Assembly: GCA_036520135.1 (NCBI GenBank)
Contig: DATDKF010000227.1
Coordinates: forward strand, 1 to 31,386
Source of the DNA: DASSUW01 sp036520135
GTDB taxonomy: Bacteria > Actinomycetota > Thermoleophilia > Solirubrobacterales > Solirubrobacteraceae
Length of the DNA: 31,386 nt
Direction of reading: 5' to 3'
The notes under the pieces are model-generated. The model was not told the DNA's origin. It did not search any database and was given only the letters and a program-made list of their open reading frames with translations. This document shows positions 1 to 6,630 of this stretch, piece by piece (the stretch's first letter is position 1; every line of letters begins with the position of its first letter). The translations under genes and the position numbers were made by a program.

Positions 1-101
1 GCGTCACCGACGCGCGGGTCGCCAAGGGCCTGGCCGGGTTCGCCGGGACGCTGATCGTGTTCGTGGTCGGCGCCGGGATGGCGCGGGCGGTGCGGCGGTG
101 A
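1..101 (+). CDS. C-terminal end of a PDGLE/CbiN-like cobalt (nickel) transport protein, partial
   Basis: Only the last 32 codons are inside the window, read in the frame starting at base 3 and ending at TGA 99-101. The tail has a hydrophobic segment (GTLIVFVVGAGMA) followed by a short basic end. This is how PDGLE-domain proteins and CbiM-PDGLE fusions of cobalt ECF transporters end. Its stop overlaps the GTG of the CbiQ gene (GTGA), so the genes are probably translated together. The assignment relies mainly on the CbiQ and CbiO neighbours; the fragment alone is too short to be sure. Confidence 0.6.
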   Translation, partial: VTDARVAKGLAGFAGTLIVFVVGAGMARAVRR

Positions 102-862
102 GCGGGATGCACGCGACCGGGGTGGCCGGCGACACGGCGAGCCGGATCCACCGGCTCGACCCGCGGGCCAAGATCGCCGGCTTCGCCGGGATCACCGTGG
201 TCGGCGTCTCGACGCCGCCGCGGTACTGGGCGGTGCTGGCCGTCTGCGCGCTCGCGCTCGCCACGATCGCGGCGGCGGCGCGGATCGGTCCGGGCGTGAT
301 CTTGTCGCGCGCGCGGGTCGTGCTCCCACTCGTGGTGTTCGTCGCCGTGTTCGTTCCGTTCGTGCGCGGGGGCGAGACGGTCGATCTCGGGCCGCTCGCG
401 GTCTCGCGCGACGGGCTGACGACGTTCGCGGCGGTGAGCTCGAAGGCGCTGATCGGCACGGTCAGCGCAGTGCTGCTCGGCGCCACGACGAGCTTCCCGG
501 ACGTGCTGCACGGGCTCGAGCGGATGCGCGCGCCGCGGCTGCTGACGCTGATCGCGGCGTTCATGTACCGCTACCTGTTCGTCATCGGCGGCGAGGCGCG
601 GCGGATGCGCGTCGCGCTCGCCGCCCGCGGCTACCGGCCGCGGCACGCGCTGCAGGTCGCCGCGATCGGCCGCGTCGCCACCGCCCTGTTCCTGCGCACG
701 TTCGAACGCGGCGAGCGTGTCTACGTGGCGATGCTCGCGCGCGGCTACGTTGGCGCGGCGCCGCGCCTGCGTGCGCTGGCGTTCGCGCGCGCCGACGTGC
801 TGTTCCTGACCGCTCTCGCCGCGGCGCTGGTGCCGCTGCGGGTGATGATCGAGGTGATGTGA
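98..862 (+). CDS. cbiQ: Energy-coupling factor transmembrane protein CbiQ (EcfT)
   Basis: Transmembrane coupling subunit of an ECF-type importer, linking the substrate-binding membrane component to the ATPase; cobalt or nickel is the likely cargo. The 254-residue protein is hydrophobic, with a conserved-type N-terminal stretch (RIHRLDPRAK). It carries the two Ala-Arg-Gly signatures that contact the ATPase, at about residues 176-178 (AARGYRP) and 214-216 (ARGY). Length is normal for CbiQ. The GTG at 98 overlaps the preceding stop; an in-frame ATG at 107 is the alternative start. The gene ends one base into the ATG of the CbiO gene (TGATG). With both neighbours this gives a PDGLE-CbiQ-CbiO order. 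Metal specificity cannot be read from this subunit. Confidence 0.9.
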   Translation: MSGMHATGVAGDTASRIHRLDPRAKIAGFAGITVVGVSTPPRYWAVLAVCALALATIAAAARIGPGVILSRARVVLPLVVFVAVFVPFVRGGETVDLGPLAVSRDGLTTFAAVSSKALIGTVSAVLLGATTSFPDVLHGLERMRAPRLLTLIAAFMYRYLFVIGGEARRMRVALAARGYRPRHALQVAAIGRVATALFLRTFERGERVYVAMLARGYVGAAPRLRALAFARADVLFLTALAAALVPLRVMIEVM

Positions 863-1614
863 TGAGCTGCGCGATCGCGGCCCGCGGGCTGCGTTTCCGC
901 TACCCCAACGGCGTCACCGGGCTCGACGGGCTCGACCTCAGCGTGCGCCACGGCGAGCGCGTGGCGGTGCTCGGGCCGAACGGGGCCGGCAAGACCACGC
1001 TGATGCTGCACCTCAACGGCCTGCTGGCCGGCGAGGGCGAGCTGTCGGTGGCCGGGATCGACGTCGGGCACGGCGATGCGCGCGAGCTGCGGGCGCGCGT
1101 CGGGCTGGTGTTCCAGGACCCCGACGACCAGCTGTTCATGCCGACCGTGCGCGAGGACGTCGCGTTCGGCCCGCTCAACCTCGGCGCGACGCCGGAGCAG
1201 GCGTTGGCGCGCGTGCGCGCGGCGCTCGGCGAGGTGCGGATGGAGCACGTCGCCGATCGCGCTCCGCACCAGCTCTCGCTCGGGCAGCGCCGGCGGGTGG
1301 CGATCGCGACCGTGCTGGCGATGGACCCCTCGCTGCTGGTGCTCGACGAGCCGTCGGCCAGCCTCGATCCGCGCGCGCGGCGGGAGCTGCTGGAACTGCT
1401 CGATCGCATCGAGCGCACGATGCTCGTCGTCACGCACGACCTGCCGTTCGCCGCCGCGCTGTGCGAGCGTGCGGTCGTACTGTCCGCGGGGCGCATCGTC
1501 GGCGACGGCCGCTGCCTCGACATCCTGCGCGACACGGCGCTGCTGGCGGCGCACGACCTCGAGCTCCCGGCCGGCTTTGACGCCGACCGGCTGGAGGTTG
1601 CCGCCGCGGCGTGA
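862..1614 (+). CDS. cbiO: Energy-coupling factor ABC ATPase CbiO (EcfA)
   Basis: ATPase subunit of the cobalt/nickel ECF transporter, 250 residues, cytoplasmic. All ABC motifs are visible: Walker A GPNGAGKT (38-45), Q-loop in VFQDPDDQLF (Q85), signature LSLGQ (138-142), Walker B LLVLDEP (158-164), D-loop SASLDP and switch histidine VVTHD (H192). QDPDDQLF after the Q-loop is typical of ECF ATPases. I chose ATG 862, which overlaps the CbiQ stop, over the GTG three bases upstream. Only one ATPase gene is present, so a homodimer is expected, as in CbiMNQO systems. No substrate-binding CbiM is complete in the window; it presumably lies upstream. Confidence 0.92.
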   Translation: MSCAIAARGLRFRYPNGVTGLDGLDLSVRHGERVAVLGPNGAGKTTLMLHLNGLLAGEGELSVAGIDVGHGDARELRARVGLVFQDPDDQLFMPTVREDVAFGPLNLGATPEQALARVRAALGEVRMEHVADRAPHQLSLGQRRRVAIATVLAMDPSLLVLDEPSASLDPRARRELLELLDRIERTMLVVTHDLPFAAALCERAVVLSAGRIVGDGRCLDILRDTALLAAHDLELPAGFDADRLEVAAAA

Positions 1615-1624
1615 TCCCTACACT
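1598..1624 (+). promoter_or_regulatory. Candidate promoter for the first E2 gene (leaderless)
   Basis: TACACT at 1619-1624 lies 6 nt before the ATG at 1631, with TTGCCG at 1598-1603 as a possible -35 (15 bp spacing, short). No Shine-Dalgarno sequence lies before the ATG. The geometry fits transcription starting at or next to the A of ATG. The -35 overlaps the end of cbiO. Confidence 0.5.
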
Positions 1625-1630
1625 GCGGCC

Positions 1631-2974
1631 ATGGCCGACGTCGCGATGCCCCGCCTGTCCGACTCCATGGAGGAGGGCACGATCCTCAAGTGGCTCAAGT
1701 CCGACGGCGACGAGGTGTCGCGCGGGGACGAGATCGTCGAGATCGAGACCGACAAGGCCAACATGACGTACGAGGCCGACCAGGACGGAACGCTCAAGAT
1801 CGTGGCGCAGGAGGGCGACACGCTCGCGGTCGGCGAGACGATCGCGCGGATCGGCGAAGGCGGCGAGACCAACGGCGCCGCGCCGACCGTGCGCGAGTCC
1901 GAGGAGGGCGGCGACGAGGGCGGCGGCGAGGCCGAGACCGCCACCGCGACCGCCGAGCAGGAGGCCCCGCCCGAGGAGCCGGCCGAGCCGCAGGAGCGCG
2001 AGGAGGAGGAGCCCGCCCCGGCCGCCGACGGCGGCAACGGCCGCATCAAGGCGTCGCCGGTGGCGCGCCGGATGGCGCGCGAGCTCGGGCTCGAGCTCGG
2101 CGGCCTGCAGGGCACCGGGCCCGGCGGGCGGATCGTCAAGGCCGACGTCGAGGCCGCGTCCAAGGGCGACGGGGCCCAGGCGGCCGCCGCGCCGGCCGAG
2201 GCGCCCGCGGCGGAGCCGGAGCCGCAGGAGGAGGAGCGCAAGGCCCCGCCCGCGGTCGTGTCCGGCGACGCGCAGACCGGCAAGGGCGAGACGACGACGC
2301 AGGACCTCTCGCGGCTGCAGCAGACGGTCGCGCGACGGATGGCCGAGTCCAAGGCGACGGCGCCGGACTTCGTGCTCAACATCGACGTCGACATGGAGGA
2401 GGCCGTCGACCTGCGCAAGCGCCTGAAGGGCGCCGCGGCCGAGGGCCAGCCCGTGCCGTCGTTCAACGACTTCGTCGTCAAGGCGGCGGCGCTCGCGCTC
2501 GTCGACTTCCCACGCGCCAACGGCGCCTACCGCGACGGCAAGTTCGAGCTCTACTCGCGCGTGAACGTCGGCGTGGCGGTGGCCGGCCAGGACGCGCTCG
2601 TCGTGCCGACGGTGTTCGACGCCGACACCAAGTCGCTCGGCCAGATCTCGCGTGAGACGCGCGCGCTCGCCGAGCGCGTCCGCGCGGGCGCGATCACGCC
2701 GCCGGAGCTGTCGTCGGGCACGTTCACCGTGTCCAACCTCGGCATGTTCGGGATCCAGAGCTTCGTCGCGGTGATCAACCCGCCGCAGGCGGCGATCCTC
2801 GCGGTCGGCGCGATGGCGCCGACGCCGGTCGTCCGCGACGGCGAGGTCGTCGTGCGCCACGTCATGCGGCTCACGCTTTCCTGCGATCACCGGATCCTCT
2901 ACGGCGCCGACGCCGCCGAGTTCCTCGGCCGTATCCGCGAGCGGCTCGAGAACCCGCTTCAGCTCGCGCTGTAG
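1631..2974 (+). CDS. Dihydrolipoamide acyltransferase (E2) of a 2-oxoacid dehydrogenase, first copy
   Basis: Core acyltransferase of a pyruvate- or branched-chain-2-oxoacid-dehydrogenase-type complex, 447 residues. Domain order: N-terminal lipoyl domain (about 1-79, lipoylated lysine K42 in ETDKANM), a Glu/Ala/Pro-rich linker, a peripheral-subunit-binding domain (about 139-178), a second charged linker, and the catalytic domain from about 210. The catalytic motif near residue 419 is DHRILYGA: His420 is present, and Tyr replaces the common Asp before Gly, as also seen in plastid-type PDH E2s. The start follows a leaderless-type promoter just after cbiO. The matching E1 genes and another E2 of equal length lie 1.6 kb downstream, beyond two minus-strand genes, so this copy may have its own regulation or substrate. 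No E3 gene is present. Confidence 0.9.
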   Translation: MADVAMPRLSDSMEEGTILKWLKSDGDEVSRGDEIVEIETDKANMTYEADQDGTLKIVAQEGDTLAVGETIARIGEGGETNGAAPTVRESEEGGDEGGGEAETATATAEQEAPPEEPAEPQEREEEEPAPAADGGNGRIKASPVARRMARELGLELGGLQGTGPGGRIVKADVEAASKGDGAQAAAAPAEAPAAEPEPQEEERKAPPAVVSGDAQTGKGETTTQDLSRLQQTVARRMAESKATAPDFVLNIDVDMEEAVDLRKRLKGAAAEGQPVPSFNDFVVKAAALALVDFPRANGAYRDGKFELYSRVNVGVAVAGQDALVVPTVFDADTKSLGQISRETRALAERVRAGAITPPELSSGTFTVSNLGMFGIQSFVAVINPPQAAILAVGAMAPTPVVRDGEVVVRHVMRLTLSCDHRILYGADAAEFLGRIRERLENPLQLAL

Positions 2975-3001
2975 GGAAGGGCGAGCCCGCTGGGGCCTGG
3001 T

Positions 3002-3625
3002 CTAGGGGCGGAGCGGACCGGCAAGGCCGTCGACCGTCTGGTCGACCGTGCCGGCGACCTGCTCGACCGTGTCGGCGACCTGCTCGACCGGCGCCTGGAC
3101 CGGCGCGGGTGCGACGTCGACGACCGGCTGGGCCGCCGCGCGGGTCTGCTGGACGACGTGCTGGACCGCGCCCGAGCCGGCGACGACCGGGGGCGACGGC
3201 AGCGCCGGGGCGGGCGTCGCGGCCGCCGGCGGCGCGGCGGGCGCGGGGGTCGCCGGCGCGGTGACCGGAGTGGTCTGCGGCGTGGTCTGCGGCGTGGTCT
3301 GCGGCGCCGCCGGGCGCGTGACCGAGCGTGGCCGCGGCGCCGCGAGGCGGGTGCGGCGGCGGACGGGTTGGCGGACGGCGGCGCGCCGAGGCGCCGCGAC
3401 CGCCGCGCGGGCGAGGGCGATCACGTCGTGGAGCCGATTACTCGACGCTGTCCGCGCCCGGACCGCGCCGGCCGGGACCCTGAGCTCGCCGGAACTCGCC
3501 TGCGCCGTTCCGGGGCGGTCGCCGCGGAACGCGAGAACGCCGCCGAAGACGGCCAGAGCGCACAGCGCGGCCGCGATCAGCGATCCGCCGGCGCCGAGAC
3601 TTGGAAGCAATCCGCGCACCTTCAT
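3002..3625 (-). CDS. Membrane-anchored Ala/Pro/Thr-rich protein of unknown function
   Basis: I do not recognise the family. From ATG 3625 the protein has a short basic start, one hydrophobic segment (SLIAAALCALAVFGGVLAF), a basic Arg/Ala stretch, a Pro/Thr/Ala-rich low-complexity middle including three TTPQ-type repeats, and a C-terminal part of Val-Asp/Glu-Gln repeats (VEQVADTVEQVAGTV). This suggests a signal anchor followed by an extended wall-spanning region. GAAGAGG lies upstream of ATG 3625; an in-frame ATG at 3673 would add 16 residues. It is convergent with the E2 gene (27 bp between stops). Composition is extreme, but the frame is open throughout and the hydrophobic segment sits where a signal anchor should, so I accept it as a gene. 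Confidence 0.6.
   Translation of the reverse strand: MKVRGLLPSLGAGGSLIAAALCALAVFGGVLAFRGDRPGTAQASSGELRVPAGAVRARTASSNRLHDVIALARAAVAAPRRAAVRQPVRRRTRLAAPRPRSVTRPAAPQTTPQTTPQTTPVTAPATPAPAAPPAAATPAPALPSPPVVAGSGAVQHVVQQTRAAAQPVVDVAPAPVQAPVEQVADTVEQVAGTVDQTVDGLAGPLRP
3270..3305 (+). repeat. Three perfect 12-bp tandem repeats inside a coding region
   Basis: The unit GTGGTCTGCGGC occurs three times in a row (3270-3281, 3282-3293, 3294-3305). It lies within the minus-strand gene 3002-3625, where it encodes the Thr/Pro/Gln repeats. Copy number could vary between strains by slippage. Confidence 0.9.
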
Positions 3626-3711
3626 CCGGAAGCCTCTTCGTTTCCTGACCCCAGTGGTCCGAAAACCGGACATTCGTCCAGGGGCACCTACTCGGGCGGC
3701 CAGGTCGCGCC

Positions 3712-3865
3712 GGCGAACGTCAACTGCGGCTGGGTGAGGAAGCGGCGGGATGAGCGCCGTGGTGAACGCCCTGGCGAGTTGACCTTCATAACGCAGGCAA
3801 ACTCGCCAGGGACCGCCGCCGCGGCCGATCCACCAGCCTCCCTACCAGCGGGGTTGACGTTCGCC
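3712..3865. repeat. Large imperfect palindrome (about 154 bp) between two minus-strand genes
   Basis: The outer arms are perfect 13-bp complements: GGCGAACGTCAAC at 3712-3724 and GTTGACGTTCGCC at 3853-3865. The inner arms are perfect 12-bp complements: CCCTGGCGAGTT at 3769-3780 and AACTCGCCAGGG at 3800-3811, around a 19-nt loop. The sequence between outer and inner arms is also partly complementary (CTGG, GGAT, GC, CG blocks align). The whole is therefore one long hairpin-forming inverted repeat with arms of about 70 nt. It begins 4 bp past the stop of gene 3870-4469 and ends well before gene 3002-3625. No transposase lies nearby. It could be a MITE-like element or a structured RNA/terminator. 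Confidence 0.75.
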
Positions 3866-3869
3866 CGCG

Positions 3870-4469
3870 CTATCCCGGCGGCCGGTGGAACACGCTGTTG
3901 GGCTCCTGCGACGTATCGCGAGTGAAGCCCGGCGGGTGCTGGTCGGTCCGCACGTAGAGGCAGAGCGCGTGGCGCGGATCGGGGCCGGGGACGCAGGCGC
4001 GGTAGCGGTCGGGCTCGGTGCGGATGGCGTCGATGTGCGCGAGGCCGCGCTCGTACTCGGGCGCCTGGCGGATCACGTAGTCGTGCATGACCTTCGCGAC
4101 GGCGTGCTCGCGCGCCGACTCCGCGGCGGCGGCCGAACGGTGCGCGATCCCCGCGACCACGAGGATCGCGGCGATCGCCGCCAGCAGCGTCGCGCCCGCG
4201 TAGTCGGTCGCGATGAAGCGCGGCAGGTCGGGCCGGCGGCGGCGCAGCAGCCGGCCCGCGAACGGCGCGACGACGGCAACCGCGAGCAGGTTCGCGAACA
4301 GCGCGAGCAGCACGCCGGGGAACACCGCGGGCGGCCCGCCCTCGTACGGCGGCAGCACGACGAGCAGCACGCCGTCGACCAGCGTGAGCACGAGGAACGT
4401 CGGCCACATCCAGGCGCCGCGCAGGCGCCAGCGCAGTCGCCGGTGCCAGACGGGTGCCGCGCCGTCCAT
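3870..4469 (-). CDS. Predicted membrane protein with three transmembrane helices, function unknown
   Basis: A 199-residue protein I cannot assign to a family. A basic N-terminus (WHRRLRWRLR) precedes three hydrophobic helices at about 20-42, 48-72 and 88-112. A soluble C-terminal half follows, containing EHAVAKVMHDYVIRQAPEY and the pair RACVPG...HALCLYV, whose two cysteines might pair if the domain is extracytoplasmic. The ATG at 4469 sits 6 nt after a TAGGCT hexamer on the same strand, suggesting a leaderless message. It diverges from the E1 alpha gene. Its stop (TAG, 3870-3872) lies next to the large palindrome. Confidence 0.65.
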   Translation of the reverse strand: MDGAAPVWHRRLRWRLRGAWMWPTFLVLTLVDGVLLVVLPPYEGGPPAVFPGVLLALFANLLAVAVVAPFAGRLLRRRRPDLPRFIATDYAGATLLAAIAAILVVAGIAHRSAAAAESAREHAVAKVMHDYVIRQAPEYERGLAHIDAIRTEPDRYRACVPGPDPRHALCLYVRTDQHPPGFTRDTSQEPNSVFHRPPG

Positions 4470-4496
4470 GACCCCAGCCTAAATCCCCACTACCCT
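4468..4496 (+). promoter_or_regulatory. Candidate promoter of the E1 alpha/E1 beta/E2 operon
   Basis: ATGACC (4468-4473) and TACCCT (4491-4496) are separated by 17 bp, a reasonable -35/-10 pair. Transcription would start near 4503, leaving a leader of about 87 nt before the GTG at 4590. That start has a clear ribosome binding site (AGGAG, 4580-4584). The -35 overlaps the start codon of the divergent gene, so the two promoters may interfere. Confidence 0.45.
4476..4481 (-). promoter_or_regulatory. -10 hexamer for the minus-strand membrane protein gene (leaderless)
   Basis: Read on the minus strand, TAGGCT (4481 to 4476) is followed by 6 nt and then ATG at 4469. No Shine-Dalgarno sequence is present. 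I could not find a convincing -35. It overlaps the divergent promoter of the E1 alpha gene. Confidence 0.45.
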
Positions 4497-4589
4497 TTCC
4501 GCCGAGTACACGACGCCCGCCCGGAGATCCCGGAGGGCGTCGCAAGAGGCGCAGACCGGCGATCCCGGCACGCGCCGACAGGAGAAAGG

Positions 4590-5663
4590 GTGAAGGCACG
4601 CCAGATGGCGACTGAGACGGCCCAGCAGCAGTCGGTACCCCCCGACGTATCGGAGCACCTGACGACTGACGACCGCGTCGGGCTCCTGCGCGCGATGCTC
4701 ATGATGCGCGGCATCGAGGAGCGCGCGATGACGCTCTACCGGCAGGGGAAGGTGCCGGGATCGTTCTACGACGGCTTCGGCCAGGAGGCCGTGTCCGCGG
4801 GCGCGACGTGGGCGATGGGCGCGCGCGACCGGCTGTGCGTCCTGCACCGCGACCTGGCGGCGCACGTGATCCGCGGCGTCGACCCCGTGCGGATCTTCGC
4901 GCAGTACATGGGCCGCGAGGCCGGCATCACGCGCGGGCGCGACGGCAACGTGCACTTCGGCGATCGCACCAAGGGCTGCGTCGGCATGGTCTCGATGCTG
5001 CCCGACATGATGCTGATCGCGACCGGGCTCGCGATGGCGTTCAAGATGCGCGGCGAGCAGCGCGTCGCGATGACCTGGTTTGGCGACGGCTCCACCTCGC
5101 GCGGCGACTTCCACGAAGCGATGAACTGGGCCGGCGTCCAGAAGCTCCCGGTCATCTTCATCCTCGAGAACAACCAGTACGCGTACTCGACGCCGACGCA
5201 GCAGCAGTACGCGGTCAACCCGGTCGAGCGCGCCGCGGCCTACGGCTTCCCGGGCGAGACCGTCGACGGCAACGACGCCGAGGCGATGTTCGAGAGCGTC
5301 CGCCGCGCGCGCGAGCGCGCGCTCGCCGGCGAGGGCCCGACGCTGATCGAGGCCGTGACCATGCGCATGCACGGCCACGCCGCGCACGACGACATGAAGT
5401 ACGTGCCGAAGGAGCAGGTCGAGGAGTGGCGCGCCAAGGACCCGATCGACCGCCAGGTGCGCCGGCTCGAGGCGCTCGGGATCGACGTCCAGGCCGTCCG
5501 CGACGAGGTCAAGGCCACGATCGACGCGGCCGTCGAGCAGGCGCTGAAGGCGCCGGTGCCCGACCCCGACACCGCGACCGACCAGCTGTTCGCCGACGAG
5601 CCCGCGCTGCTCGAGGACGGCGAGGCCCCGTGGTCCGGATTTCGTCCCAACCCGCCCTCCTGA
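4590..5663 (+). CDS. pdhA: 2-oxoacid (pyruvate) dehydrogenase E1 component, alpha subunit
   Basis: Thiamine-diphosphate-dependent decarboxylase subunit that, with E1 beta, decarboxylates a 2-oxoacid and reductively acylates the lipoyl group of E2. The protein has 357 residues. The ThDP/Mg motif is complete: GDGSTSRGD at about 165 and the closing Asn-Asn at 194-195 (LENNQYAYST). The phosphorylation-loop-like region TMRMHGHAAHDD is also present. The GTG at 4590 has AGGAG five bases upstream; ATG 4605 is the alternative. One base separates its stop from the E1 beta gene. Heterotetrameric E1 (separate alpha and beta) excludes the AceE type. Substrate could be pyruvate, branched-chain 2-oxoacids or acetoin; FGQEAVSAG and the neighbours do not decide. 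Confidence 0.9.
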   Translation: MKARQMATETAQQQSVPPDVSEHLTTDDRVGLLRAMLMMRGIEERAMTLYRQGKVPGSFYDGFGQEAVSAGATWAMGARDRLCVLHRDLAAHVIRGVDPVRIFAQYMGREAGITRGRDGNVHFGDRTKGCVGMVSMLPDMMLIATGLAMAFKMRGEQRVAMTWFGDGSTSRGDFHEAMNWAGVQKLPVIFILENNQYAYSTPTQQQYAVNPVERAAAYGFPGETVDGNDAEAMFESVRRARERALAGEGPTLIEAVTMRMHGHAAHDDMKYVPKEQVEEWRAKDPIDRQVRRLEALGIDVQAVRDEVKATIDAAVEQALKAPVPDPDTATDQLFADEPALLEDGEAPWSGFRPNPPS

Positions 5664-5664
5664 C

Positions 5665-6630
5665 ATGCCGACCATGACCTACCTGCAGGCGATCTCCGAC
5701 GCGATGCGCGAGGAGATGCGCGCCGACGAGCGCGTGTTCGTGATGGGCGAGGACGTCGGCGTCTTCGGCGGCGCGTTCAAGGTGACCGACGGCTTCATCG
5801 ACGAGTTCGGCCCGATGCGCGTGATGGACACGCCGCTGGCGGAGTCCGGGATCGTCGGCACCGCGATCGGCGCGGCCGTCGAGGGGATGCGGCCGATCGC
5901 CGAGATGCAGTTCGCCGACTTCATCTCGTGCGGCTTCGACCAGCTCGTCAACGTGGCCGGGAAGATGTACTACCGCCAGGGGCTGTCGGTGAACATCACC
6001 GTTCGCCTGCCGTCCGGCGGCGGCTTCTCGGGCGGCCCGTTCCACTCGCAGAACCCGGAGGCGTGGTTCATGCACAGCCCCGGCCTGAAGGTCGTCGCGC
6101 CGTCGACGGCCGAGGACGCCAAGGGCCTGCTGATCTCCGCCGTGCGCGACCCCAACCCGGTCGTGTTCATGGAGCACAAGCACCTCTACCGCCGCGTGAA
6201 GGGTGAGGTCGCCGAGGGCACGTACGAGACGCCGTTCAGCGCGCGCGTCGCGCGCGAGGGCACCGACCTCGCCGTGATCGCCTACGGCGCGATGGTGCAC
6301 ACCGCGCTCGAGGCGACCGAGGACATCGACGGCGCCTCGATCGAGGTGCTCGACCTGCGCTCGCTGGTGCCGCTCGACGAGGAGGCGATCCTCGCGTCGG
6401 TCCGCAAGTGCTCGAAGGTCGTGGTCATCGACGAGGCGAACCAGACGTGCGCGGCGGGCGCGCAGGTCGCCGCGCTGATCGCCGAGCGGGCGTGGGAGGA
6501 CCTCGACGGGCCGGTCGTCCGCGTGTCGACGCCGGACGTGCCGATCCCGTTCTCGCCGACGCTCGAGCAGGCCGTGCTCCCGCAGGTGGACGACGTGAGG
6601 GAGGCGTGCCGTGAGCTCCTCGAATATTGA
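5665..6630 (+). CDS. pdhB: 2-oxoacid (pyruvate) dehydrogenase E1 component, beta subunit
   Basis: Partner of E1 alpha, 321 residues, the normal size. It opens with MTYLQAISDAMREEM and carries the characteristic GEDVGVFGGAFKVT block at about 29-42, the conserved central region (MQFADFISCGFDQLVN), FSGGPFHSQNPEAWF and, near the C-terminus, VIDEANQTCAAGAQV. The Asp-Leu-Arg-Ser stretch DLRSLVPLDEE is the usual transketolase C-terminal domain signature. The ATG follows the E1 alpha stop after one base, and the end overlaps the second E2 by 20 bp, so the three genes form a coupled operon. Together with E2 and an E3 encoded elsewhere it would form the complex. Confidence 0.92.
   Translation: MPTMTYLQAISDAMREEMRADERVFVMGEDVGVFGGAFKVTDGFIDEFGPMRVMDTPLAESGIVGTAIGAAVEGMRPIAEMQFADFISCGFDQLVNVAGKMYYRQGLSVNITVRLPSGGGFSGGPFHSQNPEAWFMHSPGLKVVAPSTAEDAKGLLISAVRDPNPVVFMEHKHLYRRVKGEVAEGTYETPFSARVAREGTDLAVIAYGAMVHTALEATEDIDGASIEVLDLRSLVPLDEEAILASVRKCSKVVVIDEANQTCAAGAQVAALIAERAWEDLDGPVVRVSTPDVPIPFSPTLEQAVLPQVDDVREACRELLEY

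Noticed and set aside
1..101. Cobalamin riboswitch in front of the cobalt transporter
   Set aside because: Any such element would lie upstream of the first transporter gene, outside the window.
1430..2890. A long minus-strand open frame opposite the first E2
   Set aside because: It mirrors the E2 codons, is Arg/Leu/Gly-rich, and has no recognisable domain or ribosome binding site.
3270..3305. Possible CRISPR or regulatory repeat
   Set aside because: Three 12-bp units without spacers, inside a coding frame. This is a coding tandem repeat.
3626..3700. Possible riboswitch upstream of the minus-strand Ala/Pro-rich gene
   Set aside because: There is a small hairpin (GTCCG-AAAAC-CGGAC), but I could not match the conserved core of cyclic di-AMP, cyclic di-GMP or cobalamin riboswitches.
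5300..5335. GC palindromic stretch within the E1 alpha gene
   Set aside because: It is explained by Arg/Ala/Glu codons in a GC-rich gene and does not disturb the frame.
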